A DNA stretch of 64,000 nt from Thiohalobacter sp. IOR34 (GTDB taxonomy: Bacteria; Pseudomonadota; Gammaproteobacteria; Thiohalobacterales; Thiohalobacteraceae), in contig NZ_CP128988.1 in the NCBI RefSeq assembly GCF_030406045.1, forward strand, positions 1,709,438 to 1,773,437, given 5' to 3'. Below the pieces are notes generated by a model, which saw only the letters and a list, made by a program, of their open reading frames with translations, was not told the origin of the DNA and did no database searches. The position numbers and the translations under genes are program-made. This document shows, piece by piece, positions 8,992 through 18,017 of this stretch; the stretch's first letter is position 1; each line of letters starts with the position of its first letter.

Positions 8992-11087
8992 ACGCGCTGC
9001 TGCCGCTGCTCGGCAGAGGGCTGGAGATCGCTGCCCTGACCGCCCTGGGGTTCAGCCTGCTGCTGCTGCTCAAGTCGCTGCTGCACTTCACACGCGCCGG
9101 GCCGGCGGTGAAACGCGAGATCCTCGACGCCTATCTGGGCTACACCCTGTTCGTCCTGCTGCGGCTGACGCTGTTCGTGCTGCTCATCGCCTTCTGGCAG
9201 GCCTGGATCGGCACCCTGGTCTACACCGCCGCGGTCATCGCCCTGCAGCTTCCCTGGCAACCACTGCCGGCGGCCGGCGCCGCCCTGGGCGGCATCGTCC
9301 TGCTCAGCGCCTGGCAGTTCTGCCGCCATCTGCTCTATATACCCAGCAGCCTGCTCGCCTCCTGGCAGTACCGCTATCAGCGTCTCTATCCCCTGTGGCG
9401 GCTACTGAGCCCCGGGCGGCTGCGCCTCGCCGGCCTGCTGCTGCTGATTGCGGCCGGGGTACCCTTGCTGGCCGCCCTTGCCCGGCTGCTGGCCGAGGGC
9501 CGCAGCGGGCAAGCCCTGTGGCTGGCCCTGGCTGCCGCCGTGCCGGCCGCCATCGCCCTGCTCGCCGCCTGGCAGCCGGAACCTCGCCCGCGCCGGCCCG
9601 CCCGCCAGGACCGGCAGCGCCCCAACGTCCTGATGATCGGCACGGACACCCTGCGTGCCGACCGGGTCAACAACCCCGACTACCCGCGTGACCTCACGCC
9701 GACCCTGGACCGTCTGGCACAGCGGGCCGCCTTCTTCGACCACTGTTTCGTGCCCCTCGGCCGCACCGCACCCAGCCTCGCCTCGCTGCTCACCGGCACC
9801 TGGCCACACCGCCACGGCATACGCGACAACTTCGTCACCGACGGTGACACCCGCCTCCCGGTGCCGGGACTGGCCGAGCGCCTGCGTGAACGGGGTTACC
9901 ACTGCAGCGCCCTCTCGGACTGGGCCGGGGCCGATCTCGGCAAGCTGCAGCTGGGTTTCGAGGAGACCCGGACCCCGCCCGACCAGTGGAACATGAAATA
10001 CTACCTGCGCCAGGGACCGATGGACCTGCGCCTGTATCTGTCGCTATTCACCCACAACCGTTTCGGCAGGCGCTGTCTGCCCGAGATCCACTACCTGGCC
10101 TCGGTACCCATGACCCGGCTGCTGGGACGCGACACCCGGCGGATGCTGAGCCGCTATGCAGCCGAGGGGCGGCCGTTCTTCCTCAACCTCTTCACCAGCA
10201 CCACCCATGTGCCCTTCGGCTCGGACTACCCCTATTACCTGCGCTACGCCGACCCCGACTACGACGGTGAGTCCAAGTTCGTGATGACCTCGCTGCGCGA
10301 CCCCATGGAGATCATCGCCAAGCAGGAGGCCACCGAGGACCACTTCGACCTGCCACAGATCATCAACCTCTACGACGGCTGCGTGCGCCAGTTCGACGAC
10401 GAGCTGGGACGGATCCTCGATCACCTGCAGGCCTGCGGCCTGGCCGACAACACCCTGGTGGTGGTGTACAGCGATCATGGTGTGGACTTCTTCGAGAACG
10501 AGACCTGGGGCCAGGGCAACACCGTGCTCGGTGACGATCCGGGGGCACGCATCCCGCTGCTGATCCTGGATCCGCGTCGTCCCGGGGGGCGGCGCATCCA
10601 CCAGATCGTGCGCAGCGTCGACCTGGTGCCGACCCTGCTGGATCTGCTCGACCTGCCCCCGGGCGAGGTGGACGGGGTCAGCCTGGCGCCGCTGCTGCGG
10701 GGCGAGGAACGCAATCTCGACCTGCCGGCCTTCCAGGAGACCGGTATCTGGCTCGGTCAGGTGCCGGGCATGCATCCGGAACACCTGCGTTATCCGAACC
10801 TGCTGGAACTGCTGGAGGTGGCCGACAAAGGGACCGGCACCCTGTCCATCAAGGCCGAATACATGCCGCGCATCCTCCAGGCCAAGGACCGGATGATCCG
10901 CCGCGGCCGCTGGAAACTGGTCTACCTGCCGACCCGCAACGGTCCGCTGTTCCAGCTCTTCGACCTGGAGCAGGATCCCCGCTGCCGGCAGGACGTCGCC
11001 GCCGAACACCCGGCACTGTTCGAAGCGCTGAAACGCGAGCTGCTCGACTGGCTCGCCGCCGACCCCACCCTGGAATCCCGACCATGA
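8988..11087 (+). CDS. Membrane-anchored sulfatase/phosphoethanolamine-transferase-like enzyme (alkaline phosphatase superfamily)
   Basis: A 699-residue protein. The first 195 residues hold about five hydrophobic segments. The rest is an alkaline-phosphatase-superfamily domain: NVLMIGTDTLRADRV (metal-binding Asp near 220), RTAPSLASLLTG (259-270), and VVYSDHGVDFF with the metal-binding Asp-His pair. In formylglycine sulfatases the nucleophile site reads C/S-x-P-x-R. Here it reads T-A-P-S-L, with Thr260 in the nucleophile position and no arginine. That favours a transferase or phosphodiesterase with a threonine nucleophile, as in LTA synthases and phosphoethanolamine transferases, over a true sulfatase. 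It lies among sulfotransferases and may modify the same glycan in the periplasm. Confidence 0.82.
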   Translation: MNALLPLLGRGLEIAALTALGFSLLLLLKSLLHFTRAGPAVKREILDAYLGYTLFVLLRLTLFVLLIAFWQAWIGTLVYTAAVIALQLPWQPLPAAGAALGGIVLLSAWQFCRHLLYIPSSLLASWQYRYQRLYPLWRLLSPGRLRLAGLLLLIAAGVPLLAALARLLAEGRSGQALWLALAAAVPAAIALLAAWQPEPRPRRPARQDRQRPNVLMIGTDTLRADRVNNPDYPRDLTPTLDRLAQRAAFFDHCFVPLGRTAPSLASLLTGTWPHRHGIRDNFVTDGDTRLPVPGLAERLRERGYHCSALSDWAGADLGKLQLGFEETRTPPDQWNMKYYLRQGPMDLRLYLSLFTHNRFGRRCLPEIHYLASVPMTRLLGRDTRRMLSRYAAEGRPFFLNLFTSTTHVPFGSDYPYYLRYADPDYDGESKFVMTSLRDPMEIIAKQEATEDHFDLPQIINLYDGCVRQFDDELGRILDHLQACGLADNTLVVVYSDHGVDFFENETWGQGNTVLGDDPGARIPLLILDPRRPGGRRIHQIVRSVDLVPTLLDLLDLPPGEVDGVSLAPLLRGEERNLDLPAFQETGIWLGQVPGMHPEHLRYPNLLELLEVADKGTGTLSIKAEYMPRILQAKDRMIRRGRWKLVYLPTRNGPLFQLFDLEQDPRCRQDVAAEHPALFEALKRELLDWLAADPTLESRP

Positions 11088-11953
11088 GCACAGACCGCAG
11101 ACCCAACCTGTTCATCCTCGGCGCCATGAAATCCGGCACCAGCTCGCTGCATGCCTACCTGGGCCGCCATCCACAGATCTACATGAGCGAGGAAAAGGAG
11201 CCGGGCTACTTCCTGGACGAATTCACCTGGCACAAGGGCGAGGACTGGTACCTGAGCCTGTTCGATGCTGCCGGTGACGTCCTCTACCGCGGCGAGTCCA
11301 GCACCCACTACACCAAGCTGCCGCGCTTTGGCGGCGCCAGCGAACGGCTCCACGAATTTGCCCCCGAGGCAAGGCTGATCTACATCATGCGCGACCCTGT
11401 GCAGCGCACCATCAGCCACTACTGGCACATGGTGATGAGTCACGACGAATCGCGCGACATGCTGCAGGCGGTGCAGGAAAATGCGCAATATCGCAACGTG
11501 TCCTACTACGCCATGCAACTGCGCCCCTATCTGGAGCGTTTCCCTGCCGAGCAGATCTACACCCTGACCTTCGAGGCCCTGATCGCAGCCCCGGAAGAGG
11601 AGCTTGGCAAGCTGTTCCGCTGGCTGGGGGTGGACCATGGCTTCAGTCCCGACAACACCGGCGCCGGCTACAACGTCGGCGCCAGACAGTTCGTCAAACC
11701 CCGCCATGGTGGACTGCTCAACCGCTTCCGCTTCTCGCGCACCTGGGATATCGCCTCACGTTTCGTGCCGGCTCCGCTCCGCGCCCTGGGCCGGCGCCTG
11801 GCGGTACGGGAATACGACCGTTCGGCGCAGCCCCTGGAACCGGTGATCGACTATCTGCGCCCCATCCAGCGTGAACAGACCGAGGAACTGCGCCAGTTGC
11901 TGGGACGAGACTTTCCAGAATGGACCACCCTCTACGGCGGAGGGCAAAGCTGA
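11084..11953 (+). CDS. Sulfotransferase (heparan-sulfate sulfotransferase-like domain)
   Basis: A 289-residue protein with FILGAMKSGTSSLHAYLGRHP (PAPS 5'-PSB loop, about 11-21), KEPGYF, and YIMRDPVQRTISHYWH (3'-phosphate segment, Arg103 and Ser111). This arrangement is closest to the heparan N-/O-sulfotransferase type, which acts on polysaccharide chains, and it is the most canonical of the six sulfotransferases in the window. It overlaps the upstream gene by ATGA and ends 2 bases before the next start. The natural acceptor is probably the locus polysaccharide, by context only. Confidence 0.9.
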   Translation: MSTDRRPNLFILGAMKSGTSSLHAYLGRHPQIYMSEEKEPGYFLDEFTWHKGEDWYLSLFDAAGDVLYRGESSTHYTKLPRFGGASERLHEFAPEARLIYIMRDPVQRTISHYWHMVMSHDESRDMLQAVQENAQYRNVSYYAMQLRPYLERFPAEQIYTLTFEALIAAPEEELGKLFRWLGVDHGFSPDNTGAGYNVGARQFVKPRHGGLLNRFRFSRTWDIASRFVPAPLRALGRRLAVREYDRSAQPLEPVIDYLRPIQREQTEELRQLLGRDFPEWTTLYGGGQS

Positions 11954-11955
11954 TC

Positions 11956-12924
11956 ATGGCAGCGGAAGCCGCACCCGGAGAGGACAGCCAACACGACTTC
12001 GGCAGACCCCTGTTCATCGTCGGCGCAGCGCGCTCCGGCACCACCCTGCTGCAGTACATGCTGCGTTCCCATCCGGCACTCTCGCTGCCGACCGCGGAAT
12101 CGCATTTCATCATCCCCTTCCAGCAGCGCCGCGGCGACTATCCACGGCTGGAGGATGTGGCCGGGATGCGGCGCCTGCTGCGGGACATCTACCAGGCCCG
12201 CCGGCGCTTCTTCGACGAGGATCTGCACGGCCTGGAGTTCGAGCCTGACGCCGTGGCCGAAACCCTGCATGCCCGAGGCTGCCATACCCTGCCCGAGGTG
12301 ATCGCCGGCATCTTCCAGCTCAATGCCGAGCACGAGGGCAAGGCCCGCTGGGGAGACAAGACGCCCTATTACATCCTCCACCTGGATACCCTGCTGCAGA
12401 TGTTTCCGGACGCCCAGGTGGTGCATATCGTGCGTGACGGGCGGGACTGCGCCCTGTCGATGCTGGAACGGCGCTGGGACCTGCAGATCTTCAACACCTA
12501 TCATGCCGGCTATCTCTGGGACCGCTATGTACGCGCCGGCCGCGATTTCGGCGAGCGGCATCCCGAGTGCTATTTCGAACTGCGTTACGAGGACCTGCTC
12601 GACGAGCCGCACGGGATCATGCGGTCGCTGTGCGCCTTTCTCGACATCGAGTTCAGCGAGTCACTGATCGAGTTCAGGAAATCGAAGGCCGAGGGGGGCA
12701 GGACGCCGCTGCTGCAGCGCCCTCTGCAAAAGGCCAACCAGGCCAAGTGGCGGCAGCGCATGAGCCGCCGGCAGATCGCAATCTTCGAGGCCATGGCCGG
12801 CGAAAGCCTGGAACGCTTCGGCTACCCGACCCTGACCGCGCGCCGCCGGCCCAGCCGCCTGGAATGGTTCCTCAACGAGGTGCATATCCGCCTCTGTCGC
12901 CACTACAGCCGATGGCGGCGCTGA
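11956..12924 (+). CDS. Sulfotransferase family protein
   Basis: A 322-residue protein with FIVGAARSGTTLLQYMLRSHP (about 20-40), WGDKTPYYILHLDTL, and VVHIVRDGRDCALSML (Arg160, Ser168), the features of PAPS-dependent sulfotransferases. LRYEDLLDEPHGIM follows further on. The ATG at 11956 is chosen since an upstream in-frame ATG (11920) would overlap the preceding gene by 34 bases and add no conserved residues. It is the last gene of the plus-strand run and converges on another sulfotransferase gene 9 bases away on the minus strand. Confidence 0.86.
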   Translation: MAAEAAPGEDSQHDFGRPLFIVGAARSGTTLLQYMLRSHPALSLPTAESHFIIPFQQRRGDYPRLEDVAGMRRLLRDIYQARRRFFDEDLHGLEFEPDAVAETLHARGCHTLPEVIAGIFQLNAEHEGKARWGDKTPYYILHLDTLLQMFPDAQVVHIVRDGRDCALSMLERRWDLQIFNTYHAGYLWDRYVRAGRDFGERHPECYFELRYEDLLDEPHGIMRSLCAFLDIEFSESLIEFRKSKAEGGRTPLLQRPLQKANQAKWRQRMSRRQIAIFEAMAGESLERFGYPTLTARRRPSRLEWFLNEVHIRLCRHYSRWRR

Positions 12925-12933
12925 GCAACAGCC

Positions 12934-13890
12934 TCAGGCCAGCTGCACGAAGCGGTCGGGGGCCAGGTCCGGATAGAAGGGCAGCTCGAACTCGCGCAAC
13001 ACGGCCTGCAGTGCCGCCAGTTCGCCCGTGGCCACCGCACCCTGCCACTTGTAGACCTCGCTGCGCGGATCCCGTGGCGCCCCATAGCCGGGACCGCTGC
13101 GACGCCGTCGCCCGGGGGAAAGGAATTCGGACATCGCCGGCGTCCACTCCAGGCCGAGCCGGCCGGCCAGATCGCCGATCCGCGCCTCGGCATCGAGGCA
13201 GAACCATTCGTGCTCGTGGAAGAACCAGCCGGGGCGGTGGGCGCGATACTGCATGACGACCATCGCCCCCCAGAAGGCGCCGGCCTGCTCCCAGTAACCC
13301 CGTGCCGATCTCATCACCCCCTGCCAGGGCTGCAGCGGTCCCTCCATCAAGACCTGCTGACGCAGCAGCAGATCGAGATTGAAGGCGGGGTCCCAGCCCC
13401 GCTGCCGCCAGCTCAGGAACAGTGGCACCGGGTGTCGCACCAGCTGCACCACCACCAGTTCCGGAAAATGCCGGGCCAGCCATTCCAGCATCAATCCTAG
13501 GCGCACCCATTTGACCAGCACGCTGTGCGCCAGCGGCCGCGCCAGTAGCTCCGCCAGGCTCTGTTCGGCGATTACATAGTCGTCGACGATCCGTCCGCCA
13601 AGCTGCCGCCGCAGGTGCTGCAGCAGCTCGGGGTCGTCACCCTCAGCCGGCTGGTAGCGGTACATGTAGCGCTCGTCGAGCACCACATCCGGCTCGAAGT
13701 AGTAGGACACACCGGGCGCGAGTGCCAGGCACTTGGCCAGCCAGGAGGTGCCGCTGCGTGGCAGGCCGACCACGGCGATGGTGCGTTGGGGATGGAGTGG
13801 AGCGGGCAGGCCACGCGCCAGCAGGCGTCGTCCGATATGGCGGACCCGGGCCGGCATCTCAGTTCTGCCGGGCTGACGCCGGTTCGGCAT
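12934..13890 (-). CDS. Sulfotransferase family protein
   Basis: A 318-residue protein with TIAVVGLPRSGTSWLAKCL (about 37-55) and VVVQLVRHPVPLFLSWRQRGW (about 146-166), the two PAPS-contact regions. The run RRRRSG near residue 265 is strongly basic. The start at 13890 is the first ATG; a second at 13857 is possible and neither has a strong ribosome site. It is alone on this strand between the plus-strand operon and the small TPR gene, so it may be transcribed with the latter, whose stop region lies 33 bases upstream of this start. Confidence 0.84.
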   Translation of the reverse strand: MPNRRQPGRTEMPARVRHIGRRLLARGLPAPLHPQRTIAVVGLPRSGTSWLAKCLALAPGVSYYFEPDVVLDERYMYRYQPAEGDDPELLQHLRRQLGGRIVDDYVIAEQSLAELLARPLAHSVLVKWVRLGLMLEWLARHFPELVVVQLVRHPVPLFLSWRQRGWDPAFNLDLLLRQQVLMEGPLQPWQGVMRSARGYWEQAGAFWGAMVVMQYRAHRPGWFFHEHEWFCLDAEARIGDLAGRLGLEWTPAMSEFLSPGRRRRSGPGYGAPRDPRSEVYKWQGAVATGELAALQAVLREFELPFYPDLAPDRFVQLA

Positions 13891-13923
13891 GACCCGGACG
13901 GGCTCCCGGGAACGCGTCCGGCT

Positions 13924-14529
13924 TCACTGCGGGCGCAGCTCCCGCAGCCGTCGGCGCAGGCCCTTGGAACGTGGGGCCTGCTCGATGCCCTTCTCGACGA
14001 TGTCCAGGGCCAGATCGCGCTTGCCGACCGACTTGTAGTAATCGGCCAGCGCGATGTAGGCCGGACTGTATTTCGTATTCAGGCGGATCGCCTGCTGGTA
14101 GGCGGTAACCGCTTCACCCGCCTTGCCCAGGCGTTCCAGCACCTTGCCCTTCTTGACCAGGATCTCGGGCCGCAGCACGAAGTTCCTGGCGGCATGCTCC
14201 TCGACATAGACCATATCCTTGTAGGCCGAGGTCAGCAGCTCCTTGCGCCGTTGGGCGCGCTTGCTGCGGTTGGCCAGGTTGATGCTGTGCAGCGCTGCAC
14301 AATAGTGGTGGATGTGGTTGAAGCCGCCGGCCAGGCGCCGGCTCCACATGCGCCACTCCGGCGACTGGCGGGGCTGACGCATCTTGACCTTGCAATAGGG
14401 GGGCAGCAGCGAGAAATCGGCCTCGGTCTTGGGGAATTCGGCCCGCACGGCCATCGACGCCCCCAGCAGTGGAAGACAGCAGACTAAAGCGAGCAGCCAT
14501 CCCGCCGAGATTCTGGTAGAGATCGTCAT
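13924..14529 (-). CDS. Exported TPR-containing protein of unknown function
   Basis: A 201-residue protein with a Sec signal peptide (MTISTRISAGWLLALVCC, probable cleavage after SMAVRA). The middle contains YCKVKMRQPRQSPEWRMWSRRL and HIHHYCAALHSINLANRS, with two cysteines and several histidines. One or two TPR units follow (VLERLGKAGEAVTAYQQAIRL, AYIALADYYKSVGKRDLALD). The start at 14529 is fixed by AGGAGG 6 bases upstream and by the signal peptide; the open frame extends 135 bases further but encodes no plausible protein. It is divergent from the O-ligase gene. A periplasmic partner for polysaccharide assembly is plausible but unproven. Confidence 0.8.
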   Translation of the reverse strand: MTISTRISAGWLLALVCCLPLLGASMAVRAEFPKTEADFSLLPPYCKVKMRQPRQSPEWRMWSRRLAGGFNHIHHYCAALHSINLANRSKRAQRRKELLTSAYKDMVYVEEHAARNFVLRPEILVKKGKVLERLGKAGEAVTAYQQAIRLNTKYSPAYIALADYYKSVGKRDLALDIVEKGIEQAPRSKGLRRRLRELRPQ

Positions 14530-14754
14530 CGTCCCTCCTGACGAGTGTTCGAAGCGCGGCGGCCGACTCGCCCGCCACAGTGCAAACCGATAGTAGCAAG
14601 GAACCGCAGCTCGCGCCCAGGCTGCTGCTGGCGACGACCCGGGCACTTGAATCCAGCTCCTCATACGGTTATGGTTGGACTTCAGTAAAATTTTGTAACT
14701 TTTTGTTTTGACGGGTTTTTACGCCCAAGGGAACAGCGAGGGATACTGCCAGAC
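14530..14754. promoter_or_regulatory. Divergent intergenic region with AT-rich patch
   Basis: These 225 bases separate the divergent TPR and O-ligase genes and must carry a promoter for each. A marked AT-rich patch at about 14680-14720 stands out from the GC-rich surroundings. No convincing -35/-10 pair or -24/-12 element was found on either strand, so only the location is supported. Confidence 0.4.
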
Positions 14755-16101
14755 ATGCGCGACATCGTTGTCCTCCTGTTCCTGGTCGGCGCCATCGGCG
14801 CCGCCTTCTGGCGACCCTGGCTCGGGGTGCTGGCGCTGGCCGTGTTCAGCTACATGAATCCGCACAGCTACAGCTGGAGCTTCATGCGCTCCTTCCCGGT
14901 CTACCAGACCCTGTTCCTCGCCTTTCTGCTGGCCTTTCTGATCAATGGCAAGGACCGCCAGCCACTGCCGAGGGACTGGCGGATCCCGACCTTCTTCGCC
15001 CTTTGGCTGTATTTCCTGATCACCACCCTGAATGCCATCCTGCCGGCCCTGGCCTGGCAGAAACTGATCGAGGTGTCCAAGATCTACCTGCCCTTCATCT
15101 TCACCCTGTGGCTGATCAACACCCGAAAGAAGCTTTATTACCTGATCATCACCATCGCCTCCTCCTTCGGCATCCTCGCGGTCAAGGGCGGCATCTGGGC
15201 CATCGGCTCCGGCTTCTCGTTCCGCGTCTACGGCCCACCCGGCACCCAGTTCTACGAGAACAACGCCTTCGCCATCGCCACCCTGATGAACATCCCGCTG
15301 CTCATCCTCTGGCTGCGCGAGACGGGCAACAGCAAGCTCAAGTACGCCCTGATGGCCGCCATCCCGCTGTGCTTCGCCGCCGCCCTGTCCTCTTTTTCAC
15401 GCGGTGCCTTGCTGACCATGGCGGTGCTTGTCCCGCTGCTGCTCTGGCACTCAAAACGCAAATACCTGGCCCTGCCCGTGCTGCTGATCGGTGCCCTGTA
15501 CGCCGTCAACCACCTGCCGGAACACTGGTTCGAGCGCATGCAGACCCTGGAGAGCTACCAGGAGGACAAGTCGGCCCAGGGGAGGCTGGAGGCCTGGACC
15601 GACGGCATCAACTATGCCCTGCGCCATCCCTTCACCGGCGCCGGTTTCGAGGGCTGGCGCTGGGTGACGCGCCGTGACTGGCACAGTTCCTATGTGGAGA
15701 TCCTCGCCGAGCACGGCTTCATCGCCTTCGGCCTCTGGCTGTCGCTGCTGTTTGGCAGCATCATCAGCCTGACGCGGCTACCGCGAAAGGTACGCCACAT
15801 CCCCGAGCTCGGCTGGGTCAGCAACTATGCCTACATGCTGCGCGCCTCGCTGATCGCCTATGCCACCGGCACCCTGTTCCTCGGCCTCTCCTACTGGGAC
15901 ATCTTCTATCACCTGGTCTTCATCGCCGTGCTGGTTCGCAAATTCGCCCTGGAGGAACTGGCTGCCCACCAGGAAACCCGGAGCCGCGAAGCACCGATCG
16001 CCGAGGCGAACCCGACCCAGGGCGAACCACCCCGCCTGGAGACGCCGCAGGTGCTGCTGGACGGGGAGCCGGCACACCCCTTCAACCGGCCCCCCTCATG
16101 A
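14755..16101 (+). CDS. Exosortase A-associated O-glycosylation ligase-like protein (O-antigen ligase/Wzy superfamily)
   Basis: A 448-residue polytopic membrane protein. The opening MRDIVVLLFLVGAIGAAFWRP, GVLALAVFSYMNPHSYSW and the GGIWAIGSG segment match the exosortase A-associated ligase family that I recognise from other XrtA loci. The O-antigen ligase signature is represented by FEGWRWVTRRDWHSSYVEILAEHG in the large periplasmic loop. Such enzymes join glycans to an acceptor, and in this context possibly to PEP-CTERM proteins, which carry many Ser and Thr residues. The last 50 residues are a polar, proline-rich cytoplasmic tail. It heads a two-gene unit with the amidotransferase-like gene 34 bases downstream. 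Confidence 0.88.
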   Translation: MRDIVVLLFLVGAIGAAFWRPWLGVLALAVFSYMNPHSYSWSFMRSFPVYQTLFLAFLLAFLINGKDRQPLPRDWRIPTFFALWLYFLITTLNAILPALAWQKLIEVSKIYLPFIFTLWLINTRKKLYYLIITIASSFGILAVKGGIWAIGSGFSFRVYGPPGTQFYENNAFAIATLMNIPLLILWLRETGNSKLKYALMAAIPLCFAAALSSFSRGALLTMAVLVPLLLWHSKRKYLALPVLLIGALYAVNHLPEHWFERMQTLESYQEDKSAQGRLEAWTDGINYALRHPFTGAGFEGWRWVTRRDWHSSYVEILAEHGFIAFGLWLSLLFGSIISLTRLPRKVRHIPELGWVSNYAYMLRASLIAYATGTLFLGLSYWDIFYHLVFIAVLVRKFALEELAAHQETRSREAPIAEANPTQGEPPRLETPQVLLDGEPAHPFNRPPS

Positions 16102-16135
16102 GGGACGGCCAGTGCAGAGAGGGGGTACCCGCCCC

Positions 16136-17956
16136 ATGATGCAAGGCATCTTCGGCTGGCTGGGCAATCTGCCGTCCGCTGATGACGCGCCGGCCGTGCT
16201 GGATGCCATGGCCAGGGCCTTCGGCGGCGCGTCTGCAGCCGGAAAACAGCTCGAGACCGGTGCCGCGCTGGGCCACTGCGGCCCGCGCAGCCGGGCCTGG
16301 CGGCAGGGTCAGCGGCTGTTGGTGGTCTGCGGATTTCCCGAATGGCAGGGACGCCCCCTGGACAGGGATGGCGCCGAGGCCCTGCTCAGTGCCTACGGCA
16401 AGGATCCCGAGGCCCTGCTGGAGACCCTGCATGGCAGCTTCGCCCTGGCGATCCTCGATACGGCGGATCACAGCGCCCTGCTCGCCGTCGATCGTCTGGG
16501 CATCGAGCCGCTGGCCTTCCAGGCCGGGGAACAGCGGCTGCTGTTCAGCTCGCGTGCCGACAGCCTCGCCCGCCACCCCTTCGCCAGCCGGGAGCTGGAT
16601 CCGCAGTCGCTGTACGACTACCTGTATTTCCATTGCGTCCCCAGCCCGCGGACCATCTTCCGGGGCCAGTCGAAGCTGCTGCCGGGTGAATACCTGCAGT
16701 TCCGGACCGGCAAGGCCGCGCGGCGTGGTTTCTACTGGCGGCTCCACTACCAGGACCGGCCGGCCGCCTTCGGCCCGCTGCGCGACGAGTTCCGCGCGCT
16801 GCTCCGACGCTGCGTGACCCGTGCCACCCATGGCGACGAGCGCCCCGGCGCCTTTCTCAGCGGCGGCACCGACAGTTCCACCGTGCTCGGCCACCTGTGC
16901 GAGGTGCTCGGTCGCCCGGCCGACAGCTATTCCATCGGCTTCGCCGCCGAGGGCTATGACGAGATGGAATACGCGCGCATCGCGGCACGCCACTTTGGTG
17001 CCCGGCCGCATGAATACTACGTGACCCCCGGGGACGTCGCCGGGGCCGTGCCGCGGGTCGCCGCCGCCTACGACGAGCCCTTCGGCAACGCCTCCGCGGT
17101 GCCGGCCTACTTCTGCGCCCGGATGGCAGCCGAGGACGGCGTCCGCACCCTCCTCGCCGGCGATGGCGGCGACGAGCTGTTCGCCGGCAACAGCCGCTAC
17201 CTGAAGCAGAAAATGCTGGAGCTCTACCAGGGCGTCCCGGGACCGCTGCGCCGCGGCCTGCTCGAACCCCTGGCCTTCAGCAAGACCCTTGGCGGACGCG
17301 GCCCCCTGCGCAAGCTGCGCAGCTACATCGAGCACACCCGGGTACCGCTGCCCGACCGGCTGGAGGCCTACAACTTCCTGCACCGCACCCCGCCCGGGGA
17401 GATGTTCGACCCGGGGTTTCTGGCCCAGATCGACGTCGACGAGCCGCTGGAACTGATCCGCGACCCCTACCGGCGCGCCGACACCGATTCCTACCTGAAC
17501 CGGATGCTGCATCTGGAACTGAAGACCACCCTGGCCGACAACGACCTGCGCAAGGTCAACCGCATGTGCGACCTGGCCGGGGTGCAGGTGCACTACCCGA
17601 TGCTGGACGAGGAGATGGTGGCCTTCTCGGCCCGGGTGCCGCCCGCGCTCAAGCTGCGCGGTTTCAAGCTGCGCTATTTCTTCAAGGCTTCCCTGGAGGA
17701 CTACCTGCCGCGGGAGATCCTCACCAAGCCCAAGCAGGGCTTCGGCCTGCCCTTCGGCGTCTGGTTGCAGGACCATGGCCCGCTGCAGGAGCTGGCCGAG
17801 GCCAGCCTGAGCAGCTTCGCCCGGCGCGGCATTCTCAGCCAGGCCTATATGGACCGGCTGCGCCGCCAGCACCAGGACGAACATGCCGCCTATTACGGGG
17901 TGATGATCTGGGTGCTGATGATGCTGGAACAGTGGCTGCAGGCCAACGCGCTGTAG
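16136..17956 (+). CDS. Asparagine synthetase-like protein lacking the glutaminase cysteine
   Basis: A 606-residue protein with the two-domain layout of asparagine synthetase B: an N-terminal Ntn-hydrolase-like domain (about 1-205) and a C-terminal PP-loop synthetase domain (FLSGGTDSSTVL, about 240-251; LLAGDGGDELFAGNSRY). In working glutamine amidotransferases the mature N-terminus is cysteine (MCGI). Here it reads MMQGIFGW, so the nucleophile is gone and the enzyme probably uses free ammonia or another nucleophile, or has a new role. The start has a doublet ATGATG; GAGAGGGGG lies about 10 bases upstream. A canonical paralogue with Cys2 is at 21863-23755. Confidence 0.87.
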   Translation: MMQGIFGWLGNLPSADDAPAVLDAMARAFGGASAAGKQLETGAALGHCGPRSRAWRQGQRLLVVCGFPEWQGRPLDRDGAEALLSAYGKDPEALLETLHGSFALAILDTADHSALLAVDRLGIEPLAFQAGEQRLLFSSRADSLARHPFASRELDPQSLYDYLYFHCVPSPRTIFRGQSKLLPGEYLQFRTGKAARRGFYWRLHYQDRPAAFGPLRDEFRALLRRCVTRATHGDERPGAFLSGGTDSSTVLGHLCEVLGRPADSYSIGFAAEGYDEMEYARIAARHFGARPHEYYVTPGDVAGAVPRVAAAYDEPFGNASAVPAYFCARMAAEDGVRTLLAGDGGDELFAGNSRYLKQKMLELYQGVPGPLRRGLLEPLAFSKTLGGRGPLRKLRSYIEHTRVPLPDRLEAYNFLHRTPPGEMFDPGFLAQIDVDEPLELIRDPYRRADTDSYLNRMLHLELKTTLADNDLRKVNRMCDLAGVQVHYPMLDEEMVAFSARVPPALKLRGFKLRYFFKASLEDYLPREILTKPKQGFGLPFGVWLQDHGPLQELAEASLSSFARRGILSQAYMDRLRRQHQDEHAAYYGVMIWVLMMLEQWLQANAL

Positions 17957-18017
17957 CGGTCTTGAGCACACACGGAAGGCGCGTCATGCCCGGGCGGGAC
18001 GGGGCGCCAGCGCCCTG

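Noticed and set aside
17957-18017. GC-rich hairpin GGGCGCCAGCGCCC between convergent genes
   Set aside because: The stem is short and lacks a T tract on either strand. A terminator cannot be claimed, although one would be expected between convergent genes.
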